Below are positions 15,086-23,531 of a stretch of DNA of 54,221 nucleotides, in pieces. The stretch comes from an uncultured Clostridia bacterium. GTDB taxonomy: Bacteria; Bacillota; Clostridia; Christensenellales; Borkfalkiaceae. Position 1 is the first letter of the stretch. Each line of letters starts with the position of its first letter. Both the position numbers and the translations under genes were made by a program. Location: positions 1-54,221 of the forward strand of contig CALVWW010000009.1 in assembly GCA_944368155.1 (NCBI GenBank), given 5' to 3'. Below the pieces are notes generated by a model. That model was not told the DNA's origin. It ran no database searches and saw nothing but the letters and a program-made list of their open reading frames with translations.

Positions 15086-16720
15086 TCAGGCAGTTTTTTT
15101 CTTTCTCGGCCTGTTGTAGAAGATTGCGTATCTGAATCGATACAAAATTATCGCCACTGCTATGACTGTGATAATTATTGCAACAATGATGACAGTGGTT
15201 GCATCTATGTCGGCAAGGTCGAGGCAGCGCACGTTAATCCACATCTGATTTATTGCTGCAAGGTCGTCGCCGAAATCCTGCATCACAACGCTGCGCGCGA
15301 TAACGTCACCTGTAGGATATTGCCCGAAGGCCTGCCTGCCCATACTGATTGTTCCGCCGCTATAAACGGGATAACCTGCCACATATTCATCATCGTCGTA
15401 TTCATGTGTAAGCGTTGCATTCTCAACGGCTACAGTGTCCATGTCGATGTATATATAGCTGTCATCGCCGAAGAAGTAGCTTACGTCGTACACATAAATA
15501 TTATCAAATTCATAAAAATCTTCGCTTTCTTCATCTGTAACTACGCCGTAACACCAGTCGAAATAATTGAAAACTTCGTCTGCGGCAATGGAGGAGGTGT
15601 AGCCGATATAATACATGTTGCGCACCGCAATGTCGGGGCGGGAAAGGAAGTTTACAAATGCCTCTGCGGCAGTCTGCTTTTGTTCGCTGCCTGCAATCCC
15701 GTCCTTGAGCATTACCCAGCCGTCAAACCATAGGTTGGTGCTCTCTTCGGGAACTGAGTACCACAGCTCGGTTTCTTCTTCGTCAGCCTGGTCCATGATA
15801 TAAACGGCGTCGCCCGACCATTGGTAATTGGCAATAACTTTGCCTGTCACCATATCAGTCTTGCCGCTGTCCGTTTCAAATGAGTAAACGTTCTCTTTGA
15901 TATCCTTTAAAATATCCTCGGCGGCGGCAATGGTTTGCTCGTCGGTCATGTTCAGAAGGCGGCTTCTTTCAGCTTCTTTTTCCTCTTCAGATATATTTTC
16001 GTTGGCGTTTATTGCGTTGAGTTCGTCTTCATAGAGGATGGAGAGGGCTGCAAAGTATGCATCGCGCACATTGTCTTTTACGGTAACAGATTTGTAATAG
16101 TCCGGGTTTGTGAGTATATTGCAGGCGGAAACGTCTCTTGCGTCGCTGTCAACAAGTTCGGGATTAAATACAAATCCGGTCGTGCCCCACATATAGCAGG
16201 CTGCAATACCGTTCCAGCTGTATTCGTCAAATATGCTGCCCTCAGCCCCGTCTATATAGGGCGATACATTATTGATGTAATAGTTTGTCTCGATGCTCGT
16301 ATCCATAAAAGATTCGGAGTAAGGCTTAATTTCACCTTCATCGAGCAGTTTCATTATCATGTAGTCAGAGGGGCAAACAAGGTCGTAAACATCTCCGAGG
16401 TTGAGCTGGTTATACAGGTCCTCGTTTGTGCCGAAGGTGGAGTATTCCACCTCGACTTCAAAGCCATAGTCCTGTGAGTTGAACCATTCAGTGAAGTCGT
16501 CTACTACGCTGTTTACACCCATTATATAGTCTTCGCCTGTATATTCATTCTCAATGTCGATTGCTTCATCGTCGCCCCAGTCGCCGAGGTCGATGTATTC
16601 TTCCCAGTTGGAAACGCGCAGAACGATTGTCTCGTCGGTCTCCGCGCAGCCGGCCATTGCAAATACGGGCGCAACCATAAGGCACGCCGCGCCCAAGGCA
16701 AGTATTCTTATCTTTTTCAT
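15086..16720 (-). CDS. potD: Polyamine ABC transporter substrate-binding lipoprotein with C-terminal membrane anchor
   Basis: A 544-residue extracytoplasmic binding protein for spermidine/putrescine. The signal peptide ends in a lipobox, FAMAGC, with lipidated C25. The mature part has PotD-like features (VLRVSNWEEYID, DLVCPSDYMIMKLLDEG, VNFLSRPDIA). At about 200 residues more than E. coli PotD, it has acidic insertions and, unusually, a C-terminal transmembrane helix (about residues 508-528, TTVIIVAIIITVIAVAIIL) followed by a basic cytoplasmic tail. The protein therefore seems anchored at both ends. It overlaps potC by four bases (ATGA) and is the last gene of potABCD. Confidence 0.93.
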   Translation of the reverse strand: MKKIRILALGAACLMVAPVFAMAGCAETDETIVLRVSNWEEYIDLGDWGDDEAIDIENEYTGEDYIMGVNSVVDDFTEWFNSQDYGFEVEVEYSTFGTNEDLYNQLNLGDVYDLVCPSDYMIMKLLDEGEIKPYSESFMDTSIETNYYINNVSPYIDGAEGSIFDEYSWNGIAACYMWGTTGFVFNPELVDSDARDVSACNILTNPDYYKSVTVKDNVRDAYFAALSILYEDELNAINANENISEEEKEAERSRLLNMTDEQTIAAAEDILKDIKENVYSFETDSGKTDMVTGKVIANYQWSGDAVYIMDQADEEETELWYSVPEESTNLWFDGWVMLKDGIAGSEQKQTAAEAFVNFLSRPDIAVRNMYYIGYTSSIAADEVFNYFDWCYGVVTDEESEDFYEFDNIYVYDVSYFFGDDSYIYIDMDTVAVENATLTHEYDDDEYVAGYPVYSGGTISMGRQAFGQYPTGDVIARSVVMQDFGDDLAAINQMWINVRCLDLADIDATTVIIVAIIITVIAVAIILYRFRYAIFYNRPRKKKTA

Positions 16721-17529
16721 ATGCGTTCCTCCGGCTTTTTCTTTTTCACGGAGAGTACGTTCATAAGCACGACGATTACCACAACAATCAGAAAGATTAT
16801 GGTGGAAAGTGCCCAGAGAGCCGTTTTGATGTCCGTCTGACCTCCTTTCGTTGCGTTTACGACGTATGTGCTTATCGTATCGAATGTGGAGGGTTTTGTG
16901 TAAGTAGTTATAAAGTAGTCGTCCAAAGACAGGGTGACCGCCAGCATAAATCCAGAGAGTATTCCGGGCAGGAGCTGCGGAATTACAACTTTAAAAAGCG
17001 CCTGTGTGGGTGTTGCCCCCAAATCTAAGGCGGCTTCGTACAGGTTGTTGTCCATCGCTTTCAGGCGGGGAATTACCGAAAGGTAAACAAAAGGAGTGCA
17101 CAGCACCACATGTCCTAAAACAAGGGGAACAAATGTGTCTTTGCCGATGCCCAGGAGAACAATAAGAAGCACGCACAGTGAAAAACCTGTAACGACGTCA
17201 GCATTTACAACGGGAATCTGGTTGGCGTAATTTATAAGATTTTTTGCCGTCCTTTTGGAGTAAAATGCGCCTATTGCGCCTAATGTACCGAGAATTGCCG
17301 AGATGAGCGCCGCGCCGAGCGCAAGGGCGACGGTGCCGCCTATCATGCTTCTTAATTCTTCGTTTTCAAACAGAGTTATATAATTCTGGAAAGAAAAACC
17401 GTCTATTGCGCCTCCCACCATAGTTGCGTCGGTGAAAGAGTATACGGCAAGCAGTAGAATAGGTACATAAATGAATGCGAGTATGAGTACGAGCCATACA
17501 ACGCTGAGTACTTTTTTTGTTATTTTCAC
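16717..17529 (-). CDS. potC: Polyamine ABC transporter permease
   Basis: A 270-residue permease with six predicted membrane helices and the ABC permease EAA loop (EAALDLGATPTQALFKVVIPQLLPGI, given here only in part: EAALDLGATP). It forms the channel with PotB. The start is GTG, overlapping the potB stop in GTGA. Length and order match PotC. Confidence 0.95.
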   Translation of the reverse strand: MKITKKVLSVVWLVLILAFIYVPILLLAVYSFTDATMVGGAIDGFSFQNYITLFENEELRSMIGGTVALALGAALISAILGTLGAIGAFYSKRTAKNLINYANQIPVVNADVVTGFSLCVLLIVLLGIGKDTFVPLVLGHVVLCTPFVYLSVIPRLKAMDNNLYEAALDLGATPTQALFKVVIPQLLPGILSGFMLAVTLSLDDYFITTYTKPSTFDTISTYVVNATKGGQTDIKTALWALSTIIFLIVVVIVVLMNVLSVKKKKPEERI

Positions 17530-18332
17530 AGTATTGTCCTCCCCGCGCTTTCGCCGTTATCGTTGAAGCGGTTTGTGGCAAGCGTTATTATGAATATTAT
17601 AATAAGCAATATGAGCGATATCATGGAGCCGTTATTCCAGTCGTAGGCTGCAAAGTAACTGCCTATCAGGCTACCCATAATGTATGTGCTGTTATACAGC
17701 ATATCCAAAACAACATAGTTGGTCATGGAGGGCAGCAGCACCATGGTAACGCCTGAAATTATTCCGGGAACAGAGAGGGGGAGTATAACCCGCATAAATA
17801 CGGTGAACGAGTTGGCTCCCAAATCTTCCGCTGCCTCGGTAAGGCTCTTGTCCAGCTTGGAAAGAGACGTGTACAGCGGAAGAATCATAAAAGGCAAAAA
17901 GTCATACGTCATGCCTATTACGGTGTTCAGAAAGGGATACATGGCAATGTTGCTTTCGATTGCGGTGAGTATCTCCTTGAGTGCGGTTATTCTCAGCGTA
18001 AAGTTTATCCACATAGGCAGAACGAACAGCATTAAGAGCACGTATTTTTTCTTGAATTTGCTGCGTGCCAGAATGTAAGCAACCGGATATGCTATCAGCA
18101 GGCATACCACAGTAGTTACCGCGGCGATTGCAATGCTGTTTAGGAGCGTGCCGAGCGTGTTTGTGTTGGAGAAGAACTGGACAAGATTATCAAATGTAAA
18201 CTGTCCCGTGCCGTCGGTGAAGGCGTAGTAGATTATAACGAGCAGCGGGCAGATGACAAACAGAATCAGAAAGGCGGCATATGGTATGCACAGCTGCCGT
18301 CTGTTAAAGCGTAATTTCAAAGCTTTGGTCAT
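17526..18332 (-). CDS. potB: Polyamine ABC transporter permease
   Basis: A 268-residue permease with six membrane helices; the EAA loop reads EAAEDLGANSFTVFMRVILP. It pairs with PotC and contacts PotA. It overlaps potA by four bases (ATGA) and potC by four (GTGA), so the whole operon is translationally coupled. Confidence 0.95.
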   Translation of the reverse strand: MTKALKLRFNRRQLCIPYAAFLILFVICPLLVIIYYAFTDGTGQFTFDNLVQFFSNTNTLGTLLNSIAIAAVTTVVCLLIAYPVAYILARSKFKKKYVLLMLFVLPMWINFTLRITALKEILTAIESNIAMYPFLNTVIGMTYDFLPFMILPLYTSLSKLDKSLTEAAEDLGANSFTVFMRVILPLSVPGIISGVTMVLLPSMTNYVVLDMLYNSTYIMGSLIGSYFAAYDWNNGSMISLILLIIIFIITLATNRFNDNGESAGRTIL

Positions 18333-19840
18333 TTCTTTTCTCCCGCAACAGGTTTTAATGTCAGTTTGATTTTATCGGAAGGAATGATAAGGCTTACCTT
18401 GTCGCCTGTGTTCCAAAGGTCGGGGCAGGCGAGAACGTAATCTTCTTCATTCTCCTCGGTTCTTACAATGTAGCGGTAGTGGTCGCCTTTGTAAATCATG
18501 GAAATTATGCTGCCCTCTACGCCGCCTGCATCCTCTTCGTCGCTCATTGTGATATCTGCGAAGCCGACTTCGACGGTAACTTCAGTTCCCGTAAGGTCAA
18601 GCTGTTCCCCGGACGCGGTTATAAGATAACCTTCCTCGTCGAGATGCGAGCCGGGGTAGAGCTGTGTTACGTCGCACTCAAACTCTCCGTCGCCGAATTT
18701 TACCGTGTTGTTCTTGGTTATGACGCCGTCGTACTTGTTCTCGGTATAAACCTTCTCCATGATGTGTATGCCGTCGGGCTCTATCTTCATGCCTATCACA
18801 GAGTCGGGTGCGGCATAGGCGGTGGACTGAATGACAAGCTCAAATCTGCCGACTTCTACGGTTATTTCATAGTGTACGCCCTTGAAGACGGTGGAGATTA
18901 CTCTGCCTTTTAGCTGGCCTTCGCCGGGTTTGCATATTATTATGTCTTCGGGGCGCACAACAACGTCGACATACTGGTTTATTTCATAGTCGTCAAGGCA
19001 CTCAAACTCTGCGCCGCAGAACTTAACTTTAAGTTTACCCGTCATCATTCCGTTGAAGATATTGCTTTCGCCGATAAAGTCGGCGACAAAAGTATTGACA
19101 GGCTCGTTATAAATGTCGGTCGGGGTTCCTACCTGCTGAATTTCGCCGTCGTTTATAACGACTATTTTGTCGCTCATGGTGAGCGCTTCTTCCTGTTCAT
19201 GCGTTACGTATATAAATGTAATGCCCAGTCTTTTGTGCATTTCTTTAAGTTCAATCTGCATTTCTTTGCGCATTTTGAGGTCAAGCGCACCGAGCGGCTC
19301 GTCTAAGAGCAGAATTTCAGGCTCGTTCACAATAGCTCTCGCAATTGCGACCCTCTGCTGCTGGCCGCCGGAGAGAGTTGAAACCGAGCGCTTTTCAAAC
19401 CCTTCGAGGTCAACGATATCGAGTACGCGCTTCACTTTTTCATCTATTTCCCTGCGTGTAAGGTGAACCTTCTTTGTTACAATCTTGCCGTTGCGGTCGG
19501 TGGTTTCGTATTCAACTTTCTTAAGGCGCAGGCCGAAGGCGATATTTTCGTACACATTGAGATGGGGGAAGAGCGCATAGCGCTGAAAAACGGTGTTTAC
19601 CGGGCGCTTGTTGGGCGGAAGGTTGCTTATATCCTCGCCGTTCAGCAGAATCTGGCCGGAAGTGGGAAGGTCGAACCCTGCAATCATGCGCAGCGTGGTC
19701 GTTTTACCGCAGCCCGAGGGACCGAGGAAAGTGACAAATTCACCCTTCTGGATAGAGAGGTTGAAGTTTTCAACAGCCACGGTGTCGTCGAAAGATTTGC
19801 ATACATCTTTAAGTTCGATTATGGTGCTCGTCTGATTCAT
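18329..19840 (-). CDS. potA: Polyamine ABC transporter ATP-binding protein with extended C-terminus
   Basis: The ATPase of the polyamine importer. Walker A is GPSGCGKTT (about residue 40), the Q-loop VFQRYALFPH, the signature LSGGQQQRVAIARA and Walker B ILLLDEPLGALD. At 503 residues it is about 130 longer than E. coli PotA. The extra length lies in the C-terminal regulatory part, which seems to hold a second TOBE-like segment with many acidic residues, and in a short insertion before LTRREIDEKV. The order potA-potB-potC-potD is standard. It follows the regulator gene by 20 bases. Confidence 0.95.
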   Translation of the reverse strand: MNQTSTIIELKDVCKSFDDTVAVENFNLSIQKGEFVTFLGPSGCGKTTTLRMIAGFDLPTSGQILLNGEDISNLPPNKRPVNTVFQRYALFPHLNVYENIAFGLRLKKVEYETTDRNGKIVTKKVHLTRREIDEKVKRVLDIVDLEGFEKRSVSTLSGGQQQRVAIARAIVNEPEILLLDEPLGALDLKMRKEMQIELKEMHKRLGITFIYVTHEQEEALTMSDKIVVINDGEIQQVGTPTDIYNEPVNTFVADFIGESNIFNGMMTGKLKVKFCGAEFECLDDYEINQYVDVVVRPEDIIICKPGEGQLKGRVISTVFKGVHYEITVEVGRFELVIQSTAYAAPDSVIGMKIEPDGIHIMEKVYTENKYDGVITKNNTVKFGDGEFECDVTQLYPGSHLDEEGYLITASGEQLDLTGTEVTVEVGFADITMSDEEDAGGVEGSIISMIYKGDHYRYIVRTEENEEDYVLACPDLWNTGDKVSLIIPSDKIKLTLKPVAGEKK

Positions 19841-19860
19841 AATATTCTCTCCTTAAAATA

Positions 19861-20394
19861 TTAAAAATTTGGCGGCGTCGATATCCAAAGTATCTTTGCC
19901 GTAGTTTTTCCCGCGTTGCTCACGCAGTGGGTGGTGTTTGCTTTGTAGTAGAACGTTTCGCCGCGTTTGCACACATAGGCCTTTTTGCCGAGAGTTATCC
20001 TCACCTTGCCCTCAAGCACATATCCGAATTCCTCGCCGTCGTGCGGAAAGTCTTCGGAGGAGGCGGCGCCGGGCAACAGTTCGAGGAGAACGGGTTCCAT
20101 CATGTTTTTTTGTGCGTTGGGGATAATCCACTTCAAGGTCATCCCGTCGTCGCGCTTTTCTATGAAGTCTTCGGCGCCGAAAACTACGCGCTCATCGTCT
20201 TCTTTTTTAAAAAATTCCGCAAGGTCGGTTCCGAGCGCCGCCAGAATGTCGCACAGCGTCGCGATAGACGGGGAGGTTATGTCGTTCTCAAGTTGAGAAA
20301 TATATCCCTTCGTCAGTTCGCATCTGTCGGCAAGTTCGGCCTGCGATAGGTTGAGCTGCTGTCTAAGCCGTTTGATTTTACTTCCGATTTCCAT
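19861..20394 (-). CDS. XRE-cupin transcriptional regulator of polyamine uptake (PuuR-like)
   Basis: About 177 residues from ATG 20394 (MEIGSKIKRLRQQ), which has AAGG about ten bases upstream; an in-frame ATG nine codons earlier is less likely. Residues about 5-60 are an XRE HTH (LSQAELADRCELTKGYISQLE) and residues about 105-175 a cupin barrel (PHDGEEFGYVLEGKVRITLG) that binds the effector. PuuR of E. coli has the same build and responds to putrescine. It is the first gene of the pot operon. Inverted repeats in front of it are its likely operators. Confidence 0.9.
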   Translation of the reverse strand: MEIGSKIKRLRQQLNLSQAELADRCELTKGYISQLENDITSPSIATLCDILAALGTDLAEFFKKEDDERVVFGAEDFIEKRDDGMTLKWIIPNAQKNMMEPVLLELLPGAASSEDFPHDGEEFGYVLEGKVRITLGKKAYVCKRGETFYYKANTTHCVSNAGKTTAKILWISTPPNF

Positions 20395-20414
20395 ATTGCA
20401 ATTACCTTCAACAT

Positions 20415-20502
20415 TAAACAAATCGTTTATAAATATTAAACGTGGGATTAAACTCTGCGTTTAAAATTAATAAACGGTTAGCATTTTTAAACAAAATGTT
20501 TA
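20415..20502 (-). promoter_or_regulatory. Operator array ahead of the XRE-cupin/pot operon
   Basis: Two perfect 19-bp inverted repeats CGTTTA-N7-TAAACG lie at 20424-20442 and 20458-20476, their centres 34 bp apart. The inverse pattern TAAAC-N5-GTTTA occurs at 20415-20429 and 20488-20502. Together these give seven half-sites in 88 bp. The XRE-cupin regulator encoded next is the likely ligand. I could not settle the -35 and -10 within this AT-rich array. Confidence 0.75.
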
Positions 20503-20718
20503 GTAATAAATAACACGATAGATTATAGGCTCATATGTGCAATATGTCAATCAAATGTATAAGATTTTGTTTTGTGAAATATAATAACATTATTCTGAAA
20601 TTTTTGTGAAATTTTGACATAGCGCTTATACTTTTACGCGCGCGACATAATTATATAATATACAAAAAGGCAGTGGAGATTGATTGCTTGTTTTTCACAA
20701 GTATGAAAGTAGATGCAA
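20503..20718. other. AT-rich gene-free spacer
   Basis: No gene, convincing promoter or repeat can be supported here. TTGACA at about 20616 has no -10 at a usable distance. The stretch separates the pot operon region from the rpsT terminators. Confidence 0.4.
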
Positions 20719-20762
20719 AAAGCGCGTGCGCCGCGGAGTGTACTCCGCGGCGCACGCGCTTT
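20719..20762 (-). terminator. Strong terminator of rpsT
   Basis: A perfect 21-bp stem (20719-20739 with 20742-20762), followed on the minus strand by TTTTTGC. A second, interrupted hairpin with ACCCG/CGGGT and ACATAAAAAT/ATTTTTATGT arms lies between it and rpsT (20776-20820). Confidence 0.85.
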
Positions 20763-20831
20763 AAAAAAATTTGTAACATAAAAATCGGGTACTTGATGCA
20801 CCCGATAAGATTTTTATGTTGTTTTAACTGC

Positions 20832-21095
20832 TCAAGCCATCTCGTTGAGCCTTTTTGCAAGACCGCTCTTTTTGTTGGCGGCGGTGTTCTTCTTGAGAAC
20901 GCCCTTTGAAACTGCGCCGTCGATTACCGAGCAGGTCTCGGGGAATAAGGCCGTTGCGGCCTCTTTGTCACCGCCGGCAACAACTGCAAGAAATTTCTTA
21001 ATTGCATTTTTTACCTGCGTTTTAACTACCCTGTTCCTCATCGTCTTCTTTTCGGTAACAAGAACGCGCTTTTTCGCTGACTTTATGTTAGGCAC
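20832..21095 (-). CDS. rpsT: 30S ribosomal protein S20
   Basis: An 87-residue protein starting GTG at 21095 (MPNIKSAKKRVLVTEKK), with AAAGGAGAG in front. It binds 16S rRNA early in 30S assembly. The long basic helices and the C-terminal KKNTAANKKSGLAKRLNE are typical. The frame stays open far upstream, but the family start and ribosome binding site fix GTG 21095. It has its own promoter and terminator. Confidence 0.96.
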   Translation of the reverse strand: MPNIKSAKKRVLVTEKKTMRNRVVKTQVKNAIKKFLAVVAGGDKEAATALFPETCSVIDGAVSKGVLKKNTAANKKSGLAKRLNEMA

Positions 21096-21136
21096 TTCAA
21101 TCTCTCCTTTAAGCGTATCAATAAAATTCTTGAGTA

Positions 21137-21165
21137 ATTTTATCATAAAAAAATGGCATTGTAAA
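21137..21165 (-). promoter_or_regulatory. Promoter of rpsT
   Basis: On the minus strand TTTACA (21160-21165) and TAAAAT (21137-21142) are 17 bp apart. Confidence 0.65.
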
Positions 21166-21227
21166 CTAATTTTTAACGCCTTTCGCATTTTTTTCATATA
21201 ATTTTTGCCTGCAAATAAAATATTTAT

Positions 21228-21971
21228 ATGTGTAATCAGAAGAATGCCCAAGGTCCGCTCATATGTATGTTCGACAGCGGCATAGGCGGCCTTAATCTTT
21301 TAAGGGCCTGTGTGCATCGTTTGCCGCAGGCCGATTTTTGCTATTTTGCGGATAATTACAATGTTCCGTACGGCAATCTCGGCGAGAGGGAAATAAAGCG
21401 TCGTGTTTTCGGAATCTTTGAAAAAATAGCCGCGCTGCATCCGGATGCCGCAGTCGTAGCCTGCAATACCGTTACGACGGAATGCATCACAGACCTGAGG
21501 GCGGCTTTCAGATTTCCGATAATAGGAGTGGAGCCCGCAGTAAAGCAGGCGGCCCTGTGCGGCGATAACTTTCTCGTACTTGCAACCGAGGCGACATGCG
21601 GCAGCGCTTCATTCAAAAAATTGATGTCGCAGTACGGAGCCGTTGCGGATGTAAGGCCGATGTCCCGCCTTGCGGAAGAAATAGAGCAAAACATTTTTTC
21701 CCTCGACGGCGACGCGTTGGCGGCCGGACTGCCAAGGGGAAATTTCAGTTCGGTCGTCCTCGGATGTACCCACTATGTTTTTATTGAAAAAGCTATAAAA
21801 AAGCTGTATTGCTGCCCCGTGTTTGACGGAATGTTAGGGACAGCTGACCACTTGGCGGCCACTTTAGGGAAATTTGACCACATGACAAGCAGAATGGGCA
21901 AAATTGCTTTTTTTTGTGGTGATTTTGCAAAAAATAAAGCCGTTTTTGATAAAATTAATCAAAGTTATTGA
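21228..21971 (+). CDS. murI: Glutamate racemase
   Basis: A 247-residue enzyme that makes D-glutamate for peptidoglycan. It has FDSGIGGLNLLRA, ADNYNVPYGNLGEREI, the first catalytic cysteine in VVACNTVTT and the second in VVLGCTHYVFIE. A TATAAT near 21196 precedes it; the ribosome binding site is weak. It lies just ahead of the mraZ cluster. Confidence 0.94.
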   Translation: MCNQKNAQGPLICMFDSGIGGLNLLRACVHRLPQADFCYFADNYNVPYGNLGEREIKRRVFGIFEKIAALHPDAAVVACNTVTTECITDLRAAFRFPIIGVEPAVKQAALCGDNFLVLATEATCGSASFKKLMSQYGAVADVRPMSRLAEEIEQNIFSLDGDALAAGLPRGNFSSVVLGCTHYVFIEKAIKKLYCCPVFDGMLGTADHLAATLGKFDHMTSRMGKIAFFCGDFAKNKAVFDKINQSY

Positions 21972-22048
21972 TTGCGGAAATTTTTTCAGAAAAAGTAAAT
22001 TTGGCAAAATTGCAAAAAAATTCTAAAAAAAATCAAAAAATATTCGTT

Positions 22049-22083
22049 TGGTGGTTGACAGTGGCCAAAAATTATGGTACTAT
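22049..22083 (+). promoter_or_regulatory. Promoter of the division/wall cluster with candidate MraZ boxes
   Basis: TTGACA (22055-22060) and TACTAT (22078-22083) have a 17-bp spacer. GTGG occurs directly before and directly after the -35 (22051-22054 and 22061-22064, a 10-bp period). MraZ binds short TGG-containing direct repeats at its own promoter in other bacteria, so these may be its autoregulatory boxes. Confidence 0.65.
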
Positions 22084-22112
22084 AAATTCACAGTTTATTA
22101 AGGGTAGTAAAA

Positions 22113-22550
22113 ATGTTTTTTCTCACGGGCGAATACAACCATCAGTTGGACGCGAAAAACAGAATACGTATACCTGCAAGGCTCAGAAAAGAGATGGGCG
22201 GTGAAGATAAAAAATATTACTTCACCAAGGGTACCGACGGCTGTATTTTCATATTCCCCGAAGAAGTGGCGAAAGAACAGCTTGCCAAGATAAACGCCGA
22301 AAGAATGTCCGACGCGGAAAAGCGCCGCGGCATAAGGTCTTTCACAAAGTCGTTTGTACTTGCAGAGGAAGATACGCAGGGCAGAGTGAGTTTACCTGCA
22401 AATTTAAGGGAGTTTGCCCATATCAAAAAGGACGTGGTGTTCTGCGGAGTCGGCAACAGGGCAGAGCTTTGGGCGAAGGAAGTTTATGACGAATACTTCG
22501 CCGATGACGACGACAACTTCAACGAATACTTCGATTCACTCGGAATTTAA
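22113..22550 (+). CDS. mraZ: MraZ transcriptional regulator
   Basis: A 145-residue protein with two AbrB-like swapped-hairpin domains: GEYNHQLDAKNRIRIPARLR at the N-terminus and DTQGRVSLPANLREFA in the second half. It binds DNA at the promoter of the mra/dcw cluster as a ring-shaped oligomer. The C-terminal tail is acidic. It is the first gene of the cluster, one base ahead of rsmH. Confidence 0.96.
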   Translation: MFFLTGEYNHQLDAKNRIRIPARLRKEMGGEDKKYYFTKGTDGCIFIFPEEVAKEQLAKINAERMSDAEKRRGIRSFTKSFVLAEEDTQGRVSLPANLREFAHIKKDVVFCGVGNRAELWAKEVYDEYFADDDDNFNEYFDSLGI

Positions 22551-22551
22551 A

Positions 22552-23493
22552 ATGAGCGCCTTTTCACACTTTCCCGTAATGCTCGAAGAATGCATGCAAG
22601 GACTTGACATAAAGAGCGGCGGGATTTACTTCGACGGAACGCTCGGCGGCGCCGGTCATTCCTATGAAATATTAAAGCGCTCCTCGCCCGACGGCAAACT
22701 CATAGCCACCGACCTCGACGACGAGGCGATAGCGGCGGCAACGGAGAGGCTTTCGAACTTTCCCGGCAGATTCTTTATTCACAAATCCAACTTCAAAAAC
22801 TTTGAACAGGTTTTGGCTGAAGAGGGTGTGGCAAGTTTAGACGGGGTGATGCTCGATTTCGGAATATCGAGTCACCAGATAGACGTGCCTGAACGCGGTT
22901 TTTCGTATATGTCTCCGGAGGCTCCGCTCGACATGCGTATGGACAAAGAGGGGAAGCTGACTGCGGAAGATGTGATAAACGAATATCCGCAAAACGAACT
23001 CGCAAGAATTTTAAAGCAGTACGGTGAGGAAAAGTTTGCACCGCAGATTGCCGCAAATGTGGTAAAGGCAAGGGCGCGCGCACGTATCCGTACATGCGGC
23101 GAGTTTGTAAAAATAATTGAAGAAAGCATTCCAAAGAAATTCCAGCAGAACGGCCCTGCCGCCCGTAAAAGTTTTCAGGCAGTGCGCATTGAGGTGAACG
23201 GAGAGCTCGACGGATTGTACGAAGCCGTTTTAGGCCTTACCCGAAGGCTTAAAAAGGGGGGAAGAATAGCAGTGCTCACCTTCCATTCACTGGAAGACAG
23301 AATAGTTAAAAATGCTTTCCGATTTCTTGAGACGGACTGTATTTGTCCGAAGGAACTTCCCGTTTGCGTTTGTGGAAAGAAAAGAGAAATAGAATTAATA
23401 ACAAAAAAGCCTGTCGTGGCAAGCCCCAAAGAGGCGGTGATTAATTCCCGTTCGCGTTCGGCTAAGCTGCGTATAGCGCAAAAAATCGTTTAA
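22552..23493 (+). CDS. rsmH: 16S rRNA m4C1402 methyltransferase
   Basis: A 313-residue S-adenosylmethionine-dependent enzyme acting on the decoding centre of 16S rRNA. Motifs are FPVMLEECMQGL, YFDGTLGGAGHS, DFGISSHQIDVPERGFSY and LTFHSLEDRIVK. I chose ATG 22552, one base after the mraZ stop, because the open frame upstream lies inside mraZ and the family starts just before HFPVML. Confidence 0.96.
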   Translation: MSAFSHFPVMLEECMQGLDIKSGGIYFDGTLGGAGHSYEILKRSSPDGKLIATDLDDEAIAAATERLSNFPGRFFIHKSNFKNFEQVLAEEGVASLDGVMLDFGISSHQIDVPERGFSYMSPEAPLDMRMDKEGKLTAEDVINEYPQNELARILKQYGEEKFAPQIAANVVKARARARIRTCGEFVKIIEESIPKKFQQNGPAARKSFQAVRIEVNGELDGLYEAVLGLTRRLKKGGRIAVLTFHSLEDRIVKNAFRFLETDCICPKELPVCVCGKKREIELITKKPVVASPKEAVINSRSRSAKLRIAQKIV

Positions 23494-23531
23494 GCGATTT
23501 CATTCAAAGGCACATTTTAAGGAGTGGACTT

